From Aldrovandia affinis (lineage: Eukaryota; Chordata; Actinopteri; Notacanthiformes; Halosauridae), in assembly GCA_029706075.1 (NCBI GenBank), contig JAINUG010000005.1, positions 4,019,001 through 4,083,000 of the forward strand: 64,000 nt of DNA, written 5' to 3'. Shown here piece by piece: positions 23,331 to 35,304 of this stretch (its first letter is position 1; each line of letters starts with the position of its first letter). Both the position numbers and the translations under genes were made by a program. The notes beneath the pieces are model-generated. The model was not told where the DNA came from and did no database searches. It worked only from the letters and a program-made list of their open reading frames with translations.

Positions 23331-24655
23331 CAATAGATGTGATTACATGTAAATTACAAACTTTCACATTTTGACTTAAAGGTGCAATATGTATGTGAGT
23401 ATCAATTATGGTTGTATAGTTCAATATTCTGGAAGAGTAGGACTTCTAGGTGGACAATGTGCTTTTCCAATCATTCTCAACCCTTCTGAATCAGCCAGCG
23501 CCTGGACTTGAACAGCTTGTCAGAAGCTAGGTCTTCCACCTGACTGCTAAGTGACTTGTTATCTCAGTGATGGTGTAGGTGCAAATAAGTGAGGGCTTGT
23601 CATTACATAATTTGGAGGAATCACGTGCCACGGCTCCCTCCTTCCTGCAGTCGATTCAGAAATTACGTAGATTAATTTTGGTGTAAAAAAGGGATAAAAT
23701 GTATTCAAAATAAATGCCACTTTATTAAAGCTGCACTACAGAGTTTTTGTTCACTAGTGTAGTGAGCCCTTTCTTGGGGAGGTGTGCCATTTCTGTCCAA
23801 TCAATTCATTTCTTGCCTATATTTTTATTATTAGGAGACCTCTTTGGCTCACTAGCCCCACTTTTCCACTAGTGGACAAAACTTTGTAGTGCAACTGTAA
23901 ACAGTTAACTGCCAATATATGTACATAACCTCTAAATATTTTAATTAACTCCTGAAATGTACATGAACATGTGATCATTGTCAACTATGTTACCATGTGT
24001 CAACTGTGTTACCTTACCTGGGTAACTTAGTTGACATTTATCATTTCTCACATTTTTCTAATCTAGATTTTATGATCTTTACATACAAAATACTATATGG
24101 CATTTAATAACACTTTTCCCAATAATAGTGTAGTAACTTAGTTATTAACTTATTAATTACTTATTACTTAGTTAATTATGGGACAAACCATTTTTTACTG
24201 GGAGGCTTTTTTTGTATAACATAGTTGACGATGATTTGTCAGACACACATTAAATGAGATATTTCATACCTAAAGTTTAGTATAATTGCAATATTGTTTC
24301 TGTCATAATTATCCTATGGTCATTAAAATATAATGATACAAATATTTCATATATAAGCAATTTTTAGTGTTTAGTTTAAAGATTGCTGTTTAAAAATGAG
24401 TACAGTAACGTTTTCAGTGGTTTTGAGCTTATTTTTGTACAGAAATGACAATTCCTTCAATACTTAGTGATGTTATTTAATAAAACACTATGTATGAAAA
24501 CAATAAGCATTAATAATACATTTATATGACAAGGCATCAGAGATATATCTCATGGACATGAAATGTATCCATAATTATATAATCATCCATATATATATGT
24601 ATGTATATATGTATACATGAAACCCAAAAATAATTATTGCTGCCTTGACGTGCCT
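23331..24655. other. Non-coding with a MITE and motif copies
   Basis: No gene. AAAGGTGCAATATGTATG at 23379 resembles a common fish MITE end. GTCAACTATGTTACC-type motifs occur at 23980-24035 and 24215-24229. The AT microsatellite-like run is at 24585-24618. Confidence 0.45.
23725..23900. mobile_element. MITE with ACTAGTG-containing inverted ends
   Basis: The left AAAGCTGCACTACAGAG with TTCACTAGTG and the right CACTAGTGGACAAAAC with TTTGTAGTGCAACTGTAA are inverted copies of about 35 bp. Size ~175 bp, no coding. Superfamily not determined. Confidence 0.65.
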
Positions 24656-25455
24656 GTTACGGGGGAACAATGGCGAGATGGGGGAAGGACCCAATCGCAG
24701 AGATGGAAGGAGGAGGGGGTACAAAACAGGGAGAGAACATACAAAAATACACTGGACTAACTAAACTGAGAGGGACAAACCACGAGAGATAAAAACAATA
24801 AGAGTCTGGAGATGGGTAATCGAGTCCCGTGCCGCCAGTTCGTCCTTCAGATGGTCACTGAGACCCTGATAAAAAGTAGCCACCAAAGCCTCATGGTCCC
24901 ACCTGCTCTCAGTGGCCAGAATACGAAAGTCAATTGCATAGTCCACGGCACTGTGTGACCCTTGCCAAAGTTAGAGAAGGCATAGCCTGCCTCCCGTACG
25001 CTGACTGGGTGGTCGAATACACTCCTCATCTCCCGGAGGAAGGCATCGAGGTGGGTGTACTCGCCGGACTGCCGCTCCCAGACCGCCGTAGCACAGGTGA
25101 GAGCCTTGCCGGTAAGGAGTGTAACAATGTAGGCCACCTTGAAGCGCTCAGAGGGGAAACGAGCAGGCTGTAATTCGAAGGAGAGAGTACATTGTGTTAT
25201 AAAGCACCGGGATTTATCGGCATTTAACTCAAAACTGAGCACGGGAGAATGGAAGAGACTGGGTTATATACTGAGTGTGATAAGGTAAATTAGAGTGTAA
25301 AATCACAGGGGAAGACTTTAAACTGTCATAATAGAAAGCTGGGGTGACTGGGGAAAAAGAAACAGTGAAACCACAAAAAAACAAAAAAACAAAAAGGGAG
25401 TTATGTCGCCCTCCTGCGGCCAGGATGGGGAGGTACCGCTGGAGCCCTGACAGTG
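24656..25455 (-). pseudogene. Ty3/gypsy fragment with gag
   Basis: The minus-strand frames at 24847-25242 and 24761-24946 match the gag capsid region of fish gypsy elements: PSERFKVAYIVTLLTGKAL and W at about 25100-25190, then MDYAIDFRILATESRW and FYQGLSDHLKDELA after a frameshift near 24950. On the same strand TGTCAGGGCTCCAGCGGTAC at 25455 looks like an LTR start. GGGTCCTTCCCCCATC ... GTAACA ending near 24656 looks like an LTR end. Protease, reverse transcriptase and integrase are absent. Confidence 0.75.
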
Positions 25456-27847
25456 CCAAATCATGCTCCAGGTGTATGAAAAGGAGCTATGTCTAATTTT
25501 GATGTGTAAGTTCTCATATTTAATATCTAATAAAGAAGTCGCTTAAAAGTAAAGAAAGCTGCGGGTTACCTTTTTGGACTTATGTTTTTTATTTTCTTCA
25601 CATAATGTGAGGTAAACTCCTGAGCTTGAAATGTCAAACTCTACCTCAAATAAGCCACTTTGCAGAACGTTTTTGGGTGGTTTTTCTTTTAGGGTGACCT
25701 CAGGCACAGCTCTGCATCCCTGATTTACCAATAACTAACACAGTAACATAGTGTCAAAATATCATATTACTGCTAGAATTTGGAAATTATCTTGATGACT
25801 AGAAATGATCACAGTCACAATGTCACACCAAGAGAGTGGGCTGCTCCTCCTCTTTGGCTGTTGTCAGCTTTTCTTTTGGATTTTTTGTTTATAAACAAAA
25901 TAGGTAATAATAGGCCATTGCCCATTAATCAATTCCTTTATTGCCATTTTTTCTATCCGCTCACCACCTAGCATGGTGATCACACCTGCCATTGTGCCAC
26001 ACAAAACTTTTATGTTTCAGGTCTAAATTGACCTGTATAATATCATCAAACCAGAGGATGAAGATGTTGTAAAGTGGCATTCTACTCTGACTTTCATAGG
26101 GGGATGAGGACCATTCTATCTCCCTTTCAGCTTGGTCATACTTGTTTAGTGATGCTAATCTTCTGTTGGTCATCCAGGCTGATGTCTGTGTGTGTGGAGT
26201 GTGCGTGCATGTGAAAAACATTTATAAACACAGAATACAAAATAAAAACACAAAATAAACATGTGCACTGCAAATCAAATAAATTAAATAAGCACATATT
26301 ATGAAAATATGCTAATCTATTTGATGCCAGTGAAGGATAGAAAAAGCTGAAAAACTTAATCATACCCAGAGGATCAGTCTTGAATCCATGTTGCAGCTCG
26401 TCAACTGGGTTGGAGAAGGTGAAATTCCAACTTGTTACACAGTCTCTTTCACAGGGTGCGAAGAGACTCCAGTGGTTGGCCTTTGAGTGGGTGTGTAGTT
26501 GTAACTTCTTGGAACAAGCCAGTAAGTTACCCTACTGTGGGCTAGTTGCAGGACTTGGGACCGTTGATCTGTTGTTGAGTGGCTGGCACAGCGTTGCTCT
26601 CTCTCAGAACACGTGAGAGAAGTCCTTTCCATGTCTATGGCTGCAGGACTCAACACTGTGGATCAGGTGGTGGAGTAGCTGGCACAACTGAACTTTCCCG
26701 GAACATGCAAGATACGTTTCTCCATTGAACTAGTGGCAGGCATTCTCAAGGCACAGGATTCAGGAGCTTCCTCAGCTGGACTCAGGATGCATCTCATCAG
26801 AAAAGTGCTTCTCACCTGCACAGGAACAGATGCATGGCTTCTCAGGACAGCTCTCATCCTCTGCCCGGGATCTGGTGTGGGTCCTGTCAGGAAAGCTCTC
26901 ACCTTCAGCCCTGTGTTGAATAATAATAGTAATAATAAAATAATAATTTAAAAAAATAATACATTTGATTAGTGGGCGCATTTCAGGACACTCAAGGTCA
27001 CCTTACAGAGAAATAAAAGCATCATACAGTATATAAAAACAGGCAAATAAGCTTGCTTGTCAAGGTTGCAGTTAATCAAGAGACATAAACGTAATCACAT
27101 TAGCTCTTCCAGCTAACACCTGCCAGACATCCAACTCAGGATTTTCTCTTTACTCAGTATATATAAAAAAGATTATTCATTTAATTTATTTCCATTAGCA
27201 AGTTATCACTGCTAATCTCTTTAACAATAAACTCTCTGTGAAATTAAATTGTGATAATGGAAAAACACATTAAATAAACAACCCAGGTAATAATTAGGGA
27301 CAAAGATGAAAACATAATCTGAGTGCTTTGACTGAGCAGTTCATTTAGCTTATTTTGTAGTACTCAAGCTAAAAATTCAAATGTGCCTGCTATTGTCATG
27401 ATTTCATTTGGATCTTAGAATTTGATTTGAGTTCCATGCCTTTAAATCCACATGGTGCTTTCAAAGGGATCAGTGCTGACATGGACTGGTCGTACACTGG
27501 AGGCTAACTCTTGCAGGGTGAATTTTGACATGCACATACAGAAGCAATAGAGTAGACAGGTATGGGGTTTGATTCCTGATTGGAAAACTGCTGTGGTAAC
27601 CTTGAGCAAAGTAAATGTGTGGCTGCTAAGATGGATAATGTGTAAAACAAATCTTATGTATAATGTATGTGAATAATGTAAAGTAACATCAGAGGACCAC
27701 AGCTCTATGGCCATTTACCCAGGTGGTGTGAATAACGTGTCCACATTCAGTAAATGTGTAATATTCAACCACATATGTGAGAAATAATTAAGTTGAATGA
27801 TACAGTATAGCATTTACCTTAATAAAATGGCATTATGGTATATGATA
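25456..27847. other. No gene; a ~95 bp imperfect duplication
   Basis: Two related ~95 bp blocks lie at about 26545-26636 and 26637-26730 (both with GTTGCAGGACT/GCTGCAGGACT, TGGCTGGCACA/TAGCTGGCACA and GAACA-GTG/GAACATGC). A short AATAAT run is at 26925-26960. Open frames here have no recognised motif. Confidence 0.45.
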
Positions 27848-28199
27848 TACAGTGAGCACCATAATTCATTGGACAGTGACAACTTTTCTGTTATTTTTGC
27901 TCTGTACTCTAGCACTTTGAGTTTGAAAGGATACAATGACAATGAGGTTGAAGTACAGACTGTCAGCTTTAATTTGAGGGTATATTGGATGAACCATTTA
28001 GAAATGACAGCACCTTTTGTACATGGTCCTCCCATTTTAAGGTACTACAAGTATTTGTTGAATTGGCTTCACAGATGTGTTTCGTTAGGCAGGTGTATTC
28101 ATTTGTGTCATTAGTGAATGCAGAAGAGAACTGTTGATGTCTAGTCTTGATTCTCAGCTTTGCAATTGCCTTTGGAGATTGTTGTTGGGGTGTGACCAC

Positions 28200-28397
28200 A
28201 TGAGGAAGACAGCAGTGTCGATGCAAATTAAGCTGGCCGTCATAAGGCTCAGAAATGAAAATCAATCAATCAGGAACATTGCAAAAACCCTGGGCATGCA
28301 CAAGTCAACAGTTTGGTTCATCATTAACATGAAAAAAACAACTGGTGAACTCAATTATGTCAAAAGACCCGGTAGACCAAGGAAGACCACTGTAGTG
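28200..28397 (+). pseudogene. Tc1-like transposase, N-terminal exon part
   Basis: Begins MRKTAVSMQIKLAVIRL and continues with SIRNIAKTLGMHKSTVWFI, a helix-turn-helix, then KRPGRPRKTTVV, the GRPR AT-hook-like linker. It stops at the hAT insertion point (28398). The protein resumes behind the insertion at 30984. Reading in this half is intact. Confidence 0.88.
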
Positions 28398-30983
28398 CGG
28401 AGTCATTCAACAGGGGGTCCGCGGAGGTACTACAGGGGGTCCGCCAATTCTTTTTGGATGTCAAACAAATTTTTGTGAAATTGAGAAAAATATATTTTAG
28501 ACAAAACATTTTTATTGAGTACACACCAACCAATAATAGGCAATAATAAGCTATTTTTTAACAAAAACGATTCAAGATTCCCATGCAACCATGATGCCTT
28601 GCAGCCTACGTGACCAATGTCATCAAAAAAGAGAACGTTTTAGCTGGCTAGCTAGCAAACTACGTTTTCGCTAAAATACAGCTAGCTATGTGTGCTAAAA
28701 TTAATAACTAGCCTACAACTACAATATTATAACAAGCCTAAAACTGTTGTGTGAAATAGAATGGATCGCTTCGTAACAGTATCTAAGCCTCGAGCTCAAG
28801 ACTCTAACGTTAACACCACCTCGTCCGAGACAGTAGGTGAGAGTGCTGATGGGGCTACCAGCCAGCAGCAGCAACAGGTAAACACAAAAGAGAGAAGTCC
28901 TGAAAATATTCAGAAGCCTACCTCAAGTTTGGATTTACCTTCAAAGAAACCGAGGGGGTCGAATTGCCGGTGTGTGACGTTTGTTCGGGGGTGCTATCAA
29001 ACGAAAGCATGAAGCCAACAAAGCTTCAGTGACACTTGGAGACGAAACACGTCAACTTGCAAGGTAAACCACTGGAATACTTTCAGGCTCGTCTGAACTC
29101 TTTCCAAGGCCAACAGACAATGATGAGAAAATCAGCCAAGGTTGGCGAGCTTGCTTTGAAAGCCTCATATCAAGTTGCTCTTCGAATTGGTCAGTGTAAA
29201 CAACCATACAATGTTGCAGAAAAGTTGATATTGCCTGCGGCGAGTGATATGTGCAAGACAATGTTTGGGAATGACGAGTGGGTAAAAAGACTATTCCATT
29301 GTCGGACACAACGATTTCTCTGCAAATTAATGAAATGGCATCTGATGTAAAGGTGCAATTAATAGAGAAACTGAAGTTGGCAGAGGCAGTTGCATTACAA
29401 TTGGATGAGTCCACGGACATATCCAAAGACGCACAGTTCTTGGCGTTCGTGCGTTTTATTGACCAAGGCGAAATGAGAGAGGAATTCTTGTTTTGTAAAA
29501 AGCTACCTGAATGCACAACAAGTTCAGAAATTTTCAGTGATTAATGATTTTTTCCAAGAAAATGATGTAGCCTGGGCAAAATGTGTTGCCCTGTGTACTG
29601 ATGGGGCAAGAGCCATGGCCGGTTTGAAAAGTGGACTGATCGCGCTTGTCAAAGAAGTTTCTCCGCAAATACTGTGGACGCATTGCATGTTACACAGAGA
29701 ATCTCTCGCTGCCAAGGAAATGAGTGCTGAATTTGCTGACGTTATGGACACTGTTGTGAAGGCAGTCAATTTTATTAAGAAGAGTGCTTTGCAAATGCGT
29801 CTTTTTGCTTCTCTCTGTGAGGCATCCGGAGAGGGACACAATGCACTACTTTACCATTCAGAGGTCCGATGGTTTTCTCGTGGATCAGTATTGGCACGTG
29901 TGTTCGTGTTACGCACAGCTATCCACAAGTTTTTAGTTGGTCAAAACCGCGCAGAGCTGGCTGCGAATTTCAATGACAATGCCTGGGTCACTAAACTGGC
30001 AAATGTGGCAGACGTTTTCTCCGAGTTTAACAGACTGAACAGTTCTATGCAGGGCCGCAATACACAAGCCATTCAGCTGTATGACAGGATGGAAGGCTTT
30101 CTGAAGAAAACAAAGAGATTGAGAGAGCGGGTCAGTGGGGGTAACTGTTCCATGTTTCCCTCAGTGGAGGAGTTGGGTGATTCTGCGGTGCTCTCGCCTG
30201 ATGTGACATGCGCAATTGTTGGGCACTTGGAGGCACTCGAGCATCAATTTGGAAAGTACTTTTCTGAGGCCGAGTCCTGGCGAAGGGGCAAAACTACAAT
30301 TTCCATTCAAAGACAATGCATCGGACGGCTCAAACTTGACAACCTTGGAGGAGGACCAGCTGATCGACCTATCTACAGACAGTATGCACAAGAACATGTA
30401 TGAGTCACGGCCTCTCATCGCGTTCTGGATCTCTTGTCAGAAAGACTTCCCCCAGCTGACAGCAAAGGCAATGGTGAGCCTTTTGCCTTTTGCCACCACT
30501 TATCTTTGTGAAAGTGGATTCTCCTCCCTAACCTACCTGAAAAGTAAATACCGTTCAAGACTTCAGCCTGAGGCTGATTTGATGCTCTGCCTGACAACCT
30601 CCATCTCCCCCAGAATAGACCAGCTTTGTGCCACTCACCAGGGTCAGTCATCTCCCTGAGGTAGGCCTATGTGTAATCCTGAAGCTAAAGTTGTGCTAAA
30701 TGTTTCATTGTCCCACATACCTTAAAAATGTATTGTACCCTTTTCTAAAGTAAAATAAAAATGTAATGTACAAGTATTAGCCTCCATACATCAATAATGA
30801 TTATTTATAAACGTCTCAGCAATTTAAGCATCATAACTGAAATAAATAGGTTAATAATATATATGTTATTATAGGCCAGGCCTAAAATGCAACACACAAT
30901 TTTTTTAAATCGAATAGGGGGTCCCTGCTCCATCTCTCTATCCACCAAGGGGTCCTTGGGCTGAAAAAGGTTGAAGACCCCTG
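28398..30983 (+). mobile_element. hAT element inserted in the Tc1 gene
   Basis: The target duplication CTGTAGTG (28390-28397 and 30984-30991) is perfect. The right end GGTTGAAGACCCCTG is a standard hAT terminus (CAGGGGTCTTCAACC inverted). The left end CGGAGTCATTCAAC is a degraded version of it. The element carries one broken transposase gene on the plus strand. Confidence 0.92.
28761..30659 (+). pseudogene. hAT transposase (ZBED5/SCAND3-like), multiply frameshifted
   Basis: Segments in three frames make up one decayed protein. MDRFVTVSKPRAQDSN and the Gln-rich region start it at 28761. A BED-finger-like part (HLETKHVNLQGKP) lies near 29030. Next come SYQVALRIGQCKQPYNVAE, then LQLDESTDISKDAQ (first Asp region) near 29395, CTDGARAM (second Asp) near 29598, THCMLHRESLAAK and SEVRWFSRG. 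The dimerisation end LCESGFSSLTYLKSKYRSRL is near 30505. At least four frame changes occur (near 29020, 29290, 29530 and 30200-30300). This is the hAT group that gave rise to ZBED5/FAM200-like vertebrate proteins; here it is a transposon relic. Confidence 0.88.
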
Positions 30984-31932
30984 CTGTAGTGGATGACCAG
31001 AGAATGCTCTCTATGGTGAAGAAAACCCCCCTGACAACGGCCCAACAGATCAAAAACACTCTCCTGGATGCAGGTGTAGATGTGTCTACCATACATAGAA
31101 GACTACACCAGCAGGACTACAGAGGGTACACTACAAGAGGCAAACCACTGATAAGCCTGAAGAACAGAAAGACGAGATTACAGTTTGCTAAAAAGCACCT
31201 AAAAGAGCCCCAAGAGTTCTGGAACAAAGTCTTGTGGACAGATGAGACAAAGATTAACATGTACCAGAGTGATCGAAAGAGGAAAGTGTGGAGAAAAAAA
31301 GGAAATGCCCATGATCCAAAGCATACCACCTCATCCGTGAAACATGGTGGAGGGGGTGTTATAGCTTGGGCCTGTATGGCTGCCAGTGGAACTCACTTGT
31401 CTTCATAGATGATGTGACTGCAGACAGAATTAGAACAATTATTTCTGAGGTCTACAGAAATATTTTATCTGCTCAGATAAAACCAAATGCCTCCAAACTC
31501 ATTGGACAGCAGTTCATCATGCAACAAGACAATGACCCGAAACATACTGCTAGAGCAACGAAGGGGTTTTTGACGGCCAAAAAGTGGAAAATCCTTGACT
31601 GGCCGAGTCAATCACCGGATCTGAATCCAATCGAACATGCATTTTACATGCTGAAGAGGAGACTGAAGGCAAAAAGTCCCCGAAACAAGCAGGAAATGAA
31701 GATGGCTGCAGTACAGGCATGGCAGAGCATCACCAGGGAAGATACCCAGCATCTGGTGACTGCGTTGCAGACTTCAAGCAGTCATTGCATGCAAAGGATA
31801 TGCGACCAAATATTAAAAATGATTACTTTATTCTGCATTATGTTAAACAAATTAATTATGGTGCCTGAAAATGGGGGGGGACAATGTACAAAAGGTTCTA
31901 TACTTACAAAACGGTTCATCCGATATGGATGA
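30984..31932 (+). pseudogene. Tc1-like transposase, catalytic part, one frameshift
   Basis: Continues the split gene after the hAT. Second helix-turn-helix (TTAQQIKNTLLDAGVDVSTI), first catalytic Asp in WTDETKI (codon 31241), SVKHGGGGVIAWACMAASGT, then a frameshift near 31395. The second Asp is in QQDNDPKHT (codon 31528) and the Glu in NPIEH (codon 31633), with 34 residues between: DD34E, the Tc1 arrangement. Motifs are well kept, so the element was fairly young when broken by the insertion and the frameshift. Confidence 0.9.
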
Positions 31933-32649
31933 AAATACCCTCAAATTAAAGCTGACAGTCTGCACTTCAACCTCATGGTATATTTCAATCTCAAAGTGCT
32001 AGAGTACAGAACCAAAATAACAAAAAATGTCACTGTCCAATGAATTATGGTGCTCACTGTATTTATATCTATGTGATATTATCAATTATTAAATTAAATA
32101 TTGTTCAGATATCTCTGATGAAGTTTGCACTAACTGACTCTTTTTAGTAATAAAACTATGGATGATTTACACAAGTGGAGAGTATGTGTACATTATTCTT
32201 GATTGTAATGCGGGTTCTGTTGCATTATGTTTCTACAGTGACCATGCCCAATGTTTTTATTTTATGTTTCCTCAAACACAACCACCCCACCTGGGTGCCA
32301 TGGGATCTCTAGTGACCACAGTAGGCCTGTTATCTGTTTGCTTGATTGGTTAAATTGGCCTCAGGCTCATGGTACATATGAATTTTGTCATTGAAACAAC
32401 TTGCTTCTCCCATGTTTATGCTAAACTGATATATGTCTATGTCATTACACTGTAATTAAATATGTAAGCACAAAGTAATTGCAAGTCTGTGACTTGTATT
32501 CAGTTTCACAAGGGTAACTGTGGTTAGATGAATAATAAGGGCAAAATGAAGGGTTTGATTTGAGTTAGTCAGTGTGAAGGGGAGAACAAAGAATATTCAG
32601 ACTTATGAAATTGCACATACCAAACAATTCATTTTTACACATTAGTTCC

Positions 32650-32800
32650 CTACGTTTTCTCACACCACCCCTCTCCTCTGCACCCTTCACTGGCTTCCCA
32701 TATCTGCTCGCATCAGATTTAAGACACTGGTGCTGGCCCCTCCCTGCCTCACAGCTATGGTCAAACCCTACACCCCAGCGCGACCACTGTGCTCTGCTCC
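32650..32800 (+). pseudogene. L2/CR1-type LINE, reverse transcriptase end fragment
   Basis: The plus strand reads PLLCTLHWLPISARIRFKTL followed by LAP and MVKPYTPA, the conserved LHWLP-x-x-xRI-x-FK segment just behind the reverse transcriptase of L2/CR1-like LINEs. Only ~50 residues remain. Confidence 0.7.
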
Positions 32801-33004
32801 CTGTAGGTGATTGGGTACTTCCTTATGCCGATGGCGGCTCATCCCAGTCACTTTGGACCTTAATCCACCCATCCCTATATTGTTATATATTATTAATTAA
32901 TAAAATACTTGTTGCAGTTATTGTTGATTTCCTTTAGCCACTTGTGTTGTTTATGCTGCTTACTTGAGGAAGATTGAAGCTTGAAGATTTGAGCGCCAAG
33001 TGGT

Positions 33005-33085
33005 TCATTATCTACTCAAGCTGAATGCACTGTCGCTTTGGATAAACGAGTCTTCTAAATGATTTGAATGTATTGTAATGCAGTT
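33005..33085 (+). mobile_element. L2-type LINE/SINE 3' tail
   Basis: GTCGCTTTGGATAAACGAGT with TCTAAATGATTTGAATG and TATTGTAATG is the stem-loop and TGTAA-type tail shared by L2-clade LINEs and SINEs in fish. Likely the 3' end of the copy at 32650. Confidence 0.7.
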
Positions 33086-33570
33086 CCTAAATTCATTATG
33101 ACGCTGTTATAAGGTTGACTTAACATAACGTGTAACACACTAATAGGAAACAGATGTTTGGCAGTTTGGTTTGGTTTAGGCAACAAACTCGTCTAGAATC
33201 CAGCTCAGTGGTGAGGGGAAACGCATTACATCTATGTTCGCAGCAGAGACAGCATAAAGGTAACACATCTTTATTGGAGGGAGGATTTCCAAACTCTTTA
33301 GATAACCGCTTTCCCGCTGTAAGGACAAGTGCGAGAGTGGGAGGACGTTTCCTTATTGACTGCCCCCCTAGGTGAAAAATTTATTTGGGATTTGAGAGTA
33401 AAAAGAGATAAGCTAAAAGACAAACCAATAGGAGATGAGAAGCACTTGTGAGCTCCTGCAGACCTGAGCTAGGAGAAGAAGTGGGGTGGGGAGGAGGTGG
33501 GAGGGGGATGCAGAAATCTGAATCCCAGCTTTATTGGATTTTGTGACCTGCACAGCTAAGGGCACACAGG

Positions 33571-33603
33571 ATGGATTGGACCCAAAGGACCAAGGAGACT
33601 AAG
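33571..33603 (+). other. Possible first coding exon of a host gene
   Basis: ATG at 33571 has A at -3 and G at +4, a strong start context. Eleven codons (MDWTQRTKETK) lead to AAG|GTGAGT, an ideal donor at 33604. Upstream 33420-33570 is more GC-rich than its surroundings, has purine-rich blocks, and no repeat was recognised there. No matching downstream exon could be identified in the window, and I do not recognise the peptide. A chance ATG plus donor remains quite possible. Confidence 0.3.
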
Positions 33604-35274
33604 GTGAGTCATGTGAACAGTAAAGATTTTTTGTAGTGATATGGATTTCACTTTCTTTACCCTCTCTGGACACTCCCACGCTCAAGATGTACAAATTCAA
33701 CAATAATGCATCAAATACGGATAGATGTGAATCTGGGGAGAATTTTTTAATAAAACGATCTCTCCAGCTTCCAGTGGTGGAAGAAACATTTAAGGTGTGA
33801 ATTAGTTTGTCCTTTTTGAAATACACGATGCATATTTATTCTAAGAAAATAACTTAAACTGAAACTTACTTTAGATGTCCATGTATGTGGGGGATTCAAG
33901 ACAAAAACCTCATCATAATTCTAAAACACAAAATATTTTTTAAACAACTAAATCAACTATTTAAACAAATTAACTAAACATCCACTTTAGGAATTATAAA
34001 TATTGTACAAATTTCAATTGGCTACAAGAGAGATACGGCACATTAAACAGACTATTGGGGTAAAGCTTTAGTTTGATTTGATTTAATTGCATCTGTCCTT
34101 AAACATTATAAGTTCATTTGGTTGACATGTTCTTTTCTTACTGCATAAGAGAACTACCCTCTCTTATTGTAAAAAAATAAATAAAATGCAACCAAGATTT
34201 TCCTCAAATGTCTAACGGCTATGAGGAAAAAATAACAATCGCTACAATCAAAAATCATGAAACGTCGCCTGATTAGGCTACTTCACACAGTTATGAAAAA
34301 TAAATTAATGGCAGCCCTAACTGTGAGGCTGTAACAAGCTTCCTGCAGAATCAAAATGCTAAAACAGGAACAAAGGGAGAGAATTCCGCCTCCAGACTAG
34401 ATTACAATACTTGATCTGTCTAACCCTAGAGAGAAATGAGACATTTCCACACTTTTTCCCACATTTGTTTCACCACCCCCACCCCCATTACCCCCATCCT
34501 TCCCCATCCCACAGGGAGGGCAGTCTGAAATGTGAGAATCTGTAAATCAATGAGGGTGGTTGTAAAACTCTCTCTAACCCATGTTGCCCCAGCTGGAAGT
34601 AAATTCACTCACCAGCAGTGTGAATCTCATAATTAGATTAGGGATGCAAATCTTTGGGGAAAAAAATTAAAGGGAGCATCGATGATGAAGGGACTGCAAT
34701 TAATTGCCATTGATATTGGTATACAATACAGTATAAGTCTCGTATAGGTTGCTTGCATGAAATTCGAGCTACAGATACCAACAGTTATGGGCTTCAGCCA
34801 GTACCTTGTCAAAAATGATATTTTTGAAATAAAATAATGCATTGCAAAATATGCCATTCATGTCAGTATTTGTTTCAAGTATCAGATTTGTATTTTAATT
34901 AGGAATTGGTTCATTTCAAATTATAAAGCTGTAAGAGAAAATATTTTAGATTCTATCCGAATCCGAATATATCCGATTCTTCCACTTTGCTTACATTTTA
35001 TGAATGCATGATCTTCTTACTCACAGTACTTCCATATTAGTCAGAAACAAATTGTGAACCATACAAAAAATATTTTAACATGTGTCTCAGTTTGTTTGGT
35101 AAGAAAACAATCCTTTAAATTATATTTGAATCAAAATGAAGGGGAAAAGTTTATTTTAAACAGTTTAGTGCAACATGATCTATCAATACAACTTTATCTC
35201 TTTTTTGACAAGAATAAGAAAGTCCTTGACAGATTGTGATAGGCAACATAAAAACATTCATACTTTTGATAAGG
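33604..35274. other. No gene recognised
   Basis: AT-rich unique-looking sequence (intron-like if the exon at 33571 is real). No element boundary found. Confidence 0.4.
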
Positions 35275-35304
35275 TCTGTGACCAGTGCTGGCCCTCATCA
35301 CATA

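Larger units (their letters stand above)
27850..32059 (+). mobile_element. Tc1-like element, split by a hAT insertion
   Basis: Inverted ends CAGTGAGCACCATAATTCAT (27850) and ATGAATTATGGTGCTCACTG (ending 32059), flanked by TA at 27848-27849 and 32060-32061. Subterminal ~200 bp are also inverted (ACTGTCAGCTTTAATTTGAG at 27958 against its complement at 31936-31956), giving long TIRs. Without the 2.6 kb hAT plus its 8 bp duplication the element would be about 1.6 kb, normal for Tc1. Confidence 0.92.
32062..33140. other. Non-coding with LINE fragments
   Basis: Contains two LINE-derived pieces (listed separately) in otherwise AT-rich DNA. No gene. Confidence 0.45.

Noticed and set aside
26380..26981. 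Overlapping 60-80 residue frames as a zinc-finger or secreted protein
   Set aside because: Local ~95 bp duplication explains the repeated text; Cys spacing does not match a finger.
29537..30403. 288-residue frame as a functional ZBED5-like gene
   Set aside because: It is one segment of a hAT transposase with several frameshifts, bounded by an 8 bp duplication inside a Tc1 gene.
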